NCBI RefSeq assembly: GCF_000372725.1
Contig: NW_005196021.1
Location: 1,052,416-1,116,415 of the forward strand
Reading direction: 5' to 3'
Origin: Emiliania huxleyi CCMP1516
Taxonomy: Eukaryota; Haptophyta; Isochrysidales; Noelaerhabdaceae
DNA length: 64,000 bases
Shown here: piece by piece, positions 59,999 to 64,000 of the stretch
Numbering within the stretch: the stretch's first letter is position 1
Layout: the number at the start of each line of letters is the position of its first letter
Translations under genes and position numbers: made by a program
Notes under the pieces: generated by a model
Databases searched by the model: none
Told to the model about the DNA's origin: nothing
What the model saw: only the letters and a program-made list of their open reading frames with translations

Positions 59999-60371
59999 GC
60001 TGCGGCGGCTGCGGCGCCGGCTGTGGAGGCTTCAGCTGAGGCGGCTGCAGCGGCGGCAGTTGCTGGGTGGGCGGCGGCGGCGGCGGCGGCTGAGGCGCGT
60101 CGCGCTGCCTCATCTGCAGCAGCAGCTGTTGCCGCAACGCGCGCACTGCCGGGCCGGACGTAACCGCTGAGGGCGGCAGTGCGGCGATCTCAGCGGCAAG
60201 CCCCACGCGAACCCTCTTGACGCAGGCTTGCTCTGCCTCGGTGGCGGGCGGGTCCGCGCGAGACCGCTTCGACACGAACGCCGCGAGCGCCGCGAGGTCC
60301 GCCGGCAAGTCGTCTCGAGCGGCGCCGGCAGCGGCAGCGCCCGGCGGCGCCACCGAGTCGGCTCTCGACAT
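59754..60371 (-). CDS. Proline/glutamine-rich protein
   Basis: ATG 60371, 205 residues, single exon. The first 110 residues form an Ala/Arg/Asp-rich helical part (ALAAFVSKRSRADPPATEAE, CVKRVRVGLAAEIAALP, VRALRQQLLLQMRQRDAPQ) and the rest is Pro/Gln repeat (QAPLPQAPQPQ type) from a GCGGCAGCGG DNA repeat. It may be a transcriptional cofactor-like protein, but composition alone cannot show this. The N-terminal half is the evidence that it is real. Confidence 0.45.
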
Positions 60372-61269
60372 ATAGAGCGAAAAGAATTTAAACCCCGAAT
60401 TTTACAAGAAAACTCAAACAAAAGAAGTTTACAACGCCTGGCCATGCAACACTAGGCACGGGACTGGCGCGCACTGGCACTAACACAGGTACACCACGGG
60501 AGCGAAAAGAATTATAACATATTCTCGCACGACACTCGGCACAGGTCAGTCTCAACAGTGTGCCTTTGAAACGTGCAAAGGAGCAGGCTCCCGCGGGGCA
60601 GCCGCGCCAGAAACAACCCCCGACATAAAACGAAAAGTCCCGTTTTGCTGTTCACAGACGAGCTTCTCCTTCTGCATAATTTATGCTGCTGAGCCCAGCC
60701 TGCCTCTCGCGCCTCAGGGTGCGTGGGTGCCGCACGCCGGTTAGTGCAGGCGCGGCTTTTTCTGTACGGTAAAGGTTTTCGGTATACATGTAGCCTCCCG
60801 GTGAATGGGCGGCTTCTCGCGGCGCCGCGCGCCGCGCCCGCCCCCGCGCGCCGCGGCGGGCCGGCGCCGGGGGCCGCCGGCCGCCGCGCGCGGGTGAGTG
60901 TTGACGCAGTTGTGTGTTTGAGCGCGGGGTGGGGTCTGGGGAGTGGCAGTGGGGTAGCGTCTGTAGAGACGAGTATGTCGGCCGACGCTGCCGTGTGTGT
61001 CGGTCTCTCGGTGGTGTGCGTGTGCGAAGAGAGAGATTTTTAGCAATACTCGTTTGTTGTGTTCGTGTGCGTGTGCGCGTGCACAACCGGGTCCAACCCG
61101 AGAGATATTTTCTTTTCTTGTCGGCGAACGGACGTACGGTATCTTGCAGAAGGCGGCGCGAGATTGCGGCGGGATCACTCGCGGACCAACCCAATACCTC
61201 GGTAGTGTGAGGCCGACCCAAGGGGAACTAAAAGTCAAGGCCGAGACACTCAAGACAGCCTCTTTCGCG
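60372..61269. other. Intergenic region upstream of the amphipathic-helix gene
   Basis: Contains the second copy of the GGGACTGGCGCGCACTGGC repeat (60447-60496), a CCCGTTTTGCTGTTCACAG phrase (60640-60658) also found near 1440, and GTGTGC-rich sequence (60890-61085). It should carry the promoter of the next gene. Confidence 0.4.
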
Positions 61270-64000
61270 ATGATGCAGCCGTCTGTCGCGCCTCCAACCA
61301 AGGCGTACCTCCTCGAGAAGAAGAGCGGCGGGATCGCCGAGATCAAGCACCGCGGCCTCAAGGAGAAGATCCCCGTCATCAAGCACCTTGGCGGCGGCGG
61401 CGGCGACGACGACGACTTGAATGGCAGGGCACCGATTCGCGCCGTCCTCCAGAAGGTGGACGTCGGGCTCAAGAAGATCACGGGCTCGATTACCGATTTG
61501 CTCGGTGACGACCTCGGCGGCTTGCTCGACAACCTCCTCAAAAAGGTCTATTCGTTCGTCAAGAACAACGCGCTCGAGCTGGTCAAGACTCTCCTTCGGG
61601 AGCTGGCCCACTGCGGTGGCCTCTTTGAGTCGCTCGAGGCGTGTGCTATCCTCGCGCCGACCCCACGCCGTCTCGGCCGCTGACCCCCCCTTTTCGCGCC
61701 GCCGCCTCCGCCCCACCCCGTTCCTCTGCCAAATCTCCCGGGCGCGCGCAGCCGCGAGCAAAGCTTCACACGAGACGCCTCCTCGCAGGGCTTCCTCCAC
61801 CGCATCGCCGGCAAGGTCAACCGCACCATCGAGCAGGTCCTCCGCGCCATCAAGGGCCTCCTCAGCGGCGAGCCGGTGCCGCCGGACGACCAGCAGGCAT
61901 GCACACATATGCGCCGCAGACCGCCGACTCGTGTGCACTCGCACCGCCCGCAGAGCTGCTCCCCAGCGCTCCCCCGCTTGCGCCCCTGCGCCCCTCCCAC
62001 GCCCCCTCCTCCGCGTGGCAGATCCTCGACGCCATCCAGGAGGACTCGGAAGGGCTCCTGCAGGGCATCCGGGCGAGCGACCCCCCCCTCCCCCCCCGCC
62101 TCTTCCTCCCTCGCCCTGCTGCCCCGTCCCCTAAGCCACACCCACCCAACCCTTTCTCCCCGCAGGGCGGCATCGAGAGACTCCTTGGGAGGCTGCTCCC
62201 CCACGAGCTCTTTGGAAAGGTCAGACTCGCGCCCCCCTCCCCCGCGTGGCAACCCACGCCGGAACTGCCCTCACATCCCCCCGCCGCTGCCGCCGCCCTC
62301 TCGCCGCCGCCCTCGCCCCCGCCCTCGCCCCGCCATCGTCCCCGCCCCCGCCCCCGCCCCGCCGCCGTCCAAAGCCCCGCCGCCGTCCGGCAGCCGCCGC
62401 CCTCGCCCTTGCCTCCAGCCGCGCCGCCCCCGCGTCGACCCGCCCCCGTCCTGCACCACATGCCCTTGTGACCCGTCTTCTCCCCTCGCGCTCTCCACAG
62501 ATCCGGGGGATGCTCAACAGAATCTTCCGCACCGACGACGCGGCGGATGGGAAGACAGCCCTCGACGGCATCTTCAATGGCTCCCTCCGCAAGCTCTTCA
62601 AGAAGCTCAACAAGTTCATCTCGTCCATCTTCGAGACGGTGCATACACAGCCGTCCATGCGCGGCCGTCGCAGACCCTCAGAGATCCCTTGCCCCCTACC
62701 TCGCCACCAACCCTGTCGCAGCCGCCCATCCCACTACCGCCTTTCCCGCCCCCACCGTCAGCCCCGCCCATCTAACCCTTCCTCGATGACGGTCGCAGCT
62801 GAACGACTTGCTCGCCAACCTCAACTCGCTCGTCGTCGGCACCCTCCAGAAGACGGGCGAGCTCGACAAGAACGTCTTCGAGGGCAGGGTCTTCAGCAGC
62901 ATCAAGTCGCTCGTCCTCTACGTGCTCGGCGACACGCTCGGCTTCGTCAAGAACACGCTCAACCGGGTGGGCGGGTTCCTCAAGCGGCTCTCTGCCAACG
63001 AGGCGGCGGAGCCGGATGGCATCACCTGTAACTCGGGCTGCGGCGGCATCGGCGGCCTCATCGACCGGGTGCTTGGGCGGGTGCTCGGCCTCACCGGCAA
63101 CATCCTCGAGGGCGTCTTCAAGATCGGCGAGGCGATCGAGAAGCTGCTCGGCGGAGCCATTGGCAACCTGCTAGAGCACTTCAAGAGCGGCTTCATCGGC
63201 GGGCTCGAGACGCTGCGCGGCATCATCAAGGGGCTCCTCTGCGGCTGGCTGCCCTGCATCCTGAGCAGCATCGACGCTTTCCTCTCCGAGGTACCCCCCC
63301 CCCCCCCCTCTCGGGCCGCCGTCGACACCCCACCGCGCGCTGGCATAGCACTGATGGCTCATCCACCCTCCCGCCCACCTCCCGCCCACAGATCGCCGGC
63401 ACGATCGGATGCGGCCTCGAGAAGGTGAAGAAGGGCCTGCGAGCCATCCTCCGCGGCGACGATGACGACCCCGACGCCAAGGGCGTCCTCGGCCACGCTG
63501 GGGGATTCATCCGGTCCATCATCGGCCAGGTCGGCGACGTCCTCGACGGCATCCTGCCCGGCATCCGCGGCCGCGTCAAGGGTCTGCTCGAGAAGGTCTT
63601 CGGCACCGACGAGACCGCGGGCCTGCTGCGGACCATCTTCGGGCTCGTCCGCGAGCTGGTCGGATTCGGCGACAAGCTGACCGAGCACATCCTCAGCGCG
63701 GTGACCGACGCCCTCGCCCAGGATGGCATCGACATCGATCTCCTCGGCAAGACGGGCGAGCCCTCTCTTTGCGCCCTTAGATTGCATGGAGAGGGACATT
63801 CGGAACGCCTCCTGGTCACGTCCCATAGGCGCTCTGCTGGGCCAGGTCAATGGCGCTGTCGGAGACCTGCTCGGAGACCTCTTCGGGGCGCTCTCCCCGA
63901 TCGCCGAGAAGATCGGAGGCTTCCTCGGCGGCATCGACGACGCCGTCGTCGGGCTCGTCGAGCGCGTCGTCACGCGGGTGGGCGGCATCGTCCACGGCCT
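61270..64000 (+). CDS. Long amphipathic-helix protein with glycine-rich repeats, at least eight exons, 3' end outside the window
   Basis: Exons 61270-61638, 61789-61896, 62022-62072, 62166-62219, 62501-62638, 62799-63290, 63392-63755 and 63829-64000 (continuing) all join in phase. The protein starts MMQPSVAPPTKAYLLEKK, has a Gly/Asp run (GGGGGDDDD), then a long succession of amphipathic helices such as LLDNLLKKVYSFVKNNALEL, GFLHRIAGKVNRTIEQVL, GGIERLLGRLLPHELFGK and GLIDRVLGRVLGLTGNILEG. The helices share a loose pattern GG-x-(I/L)-x-x-LL-G-x-(V/L). There is no signal peptide or known domain. Donors are GC after exons 1, 2, 3 and 7 and GT after 4, 5 and 6. It resembles lipid-surface proteins (apolipoprotein- or perilipin-like) in style only; that is an inference. 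Confidence 0.7.

Noticed and set aside
59615-60163. Plus-strand alanine-only frame (AAAVLAAAAPAAAA type)
   Set aside because: Antisense of the Pro/Gln repeat of the minus-strand gene; pure low complexity.

Overview
The window reads as nuclear DNA from a GC-rich, intron-containing microalga, most likely a haptophyte. The evidence is a spliced fucoxanthin chlorophyll a/c-type light-harvesting gene, a divergent S-adenosylmethionine synthetase, remnants of a large polyketide synthase, TTAGGG telomere-type repeats, and introns whose 5' ends are GC at least as often as GT. A GC-rich stramenopile is the main alternative. Two 100-N blocks (11216-11315 and 44619-44718) are assembly gaps, and several poly-G/C runs look poorly assembled.

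Layout, left part (1-25 kb): an ankyrin/coiled-coil gene with a 62-bp intron (59-1362), an F-box/RCC1-repeat gene (2019-3377), a helical-repeat gene fragment with a 64-bp tandem array (5016-5966), a secreted protein with a fungal-type cellulose-binding module (6430-7140), interstitial telomere repeats with a satellite (8451-9240), S-adenosylmethionine synthetase (9787-12222), a long-TIR transposon-like element (12929-13816), a small two-exon gene (14792-15186), an F-box/LRR gene (15416-16513), a membrane-anchored methyltransferase (16699-17784), a sulfotransferase (18214-19458), a 2-oxoglutarate dioxygenase (19824-21752), a probable reverse-transcriptase relic, and an FkbM methyltransferase of unusually low GC (23512-24315).

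Middle part (25-46 kb): a SET-domain gene (25304-25911), a five-exon sugar-nucleotidyltransferase (27910-30722), a 1.9-kilo-residue multi-pass membrane protein ending in an Agenet/Tudor-like module (32776-38554), decayed polyketide-synthase ketosynthase copies (39480-40360), a 492-bp TA-target element whose empty sites are visible elsewhere in the window, the light-harvesting gene (42246-43471), and a large imperfect palindrome around the second gap (44095-45235).

Right part (46-64 kb): an alpha/beta-hydrolase of type II thioesterase kind (45904-46839), a 1.2-kb inverted-repeat element (46942-48139), a small probable mitochondrial protein (49374-49697), V-ATPase subunit E with its middle missing (51839-53203), a 139-residue unknown, an RRM/UHM RNA-binding gene (58145-59532), a Pro/Gln-rich protein, and the 5' part of a long amphipathic-helix protein that runs off the right edge (61270-64000).

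There is no operon-like organisation. Genes lie on both strands and are separated by dispersed repeats that recur within the window. The most informative themes are abundant GC-AG introns, introns bounded by direct repeats as if born by tandem duplication, at least three well-bounded non-autonomous DNA elements, and a duplicated light-harvesting promoter. All gene structures are predictions from sequence alone; no transcript was seen.
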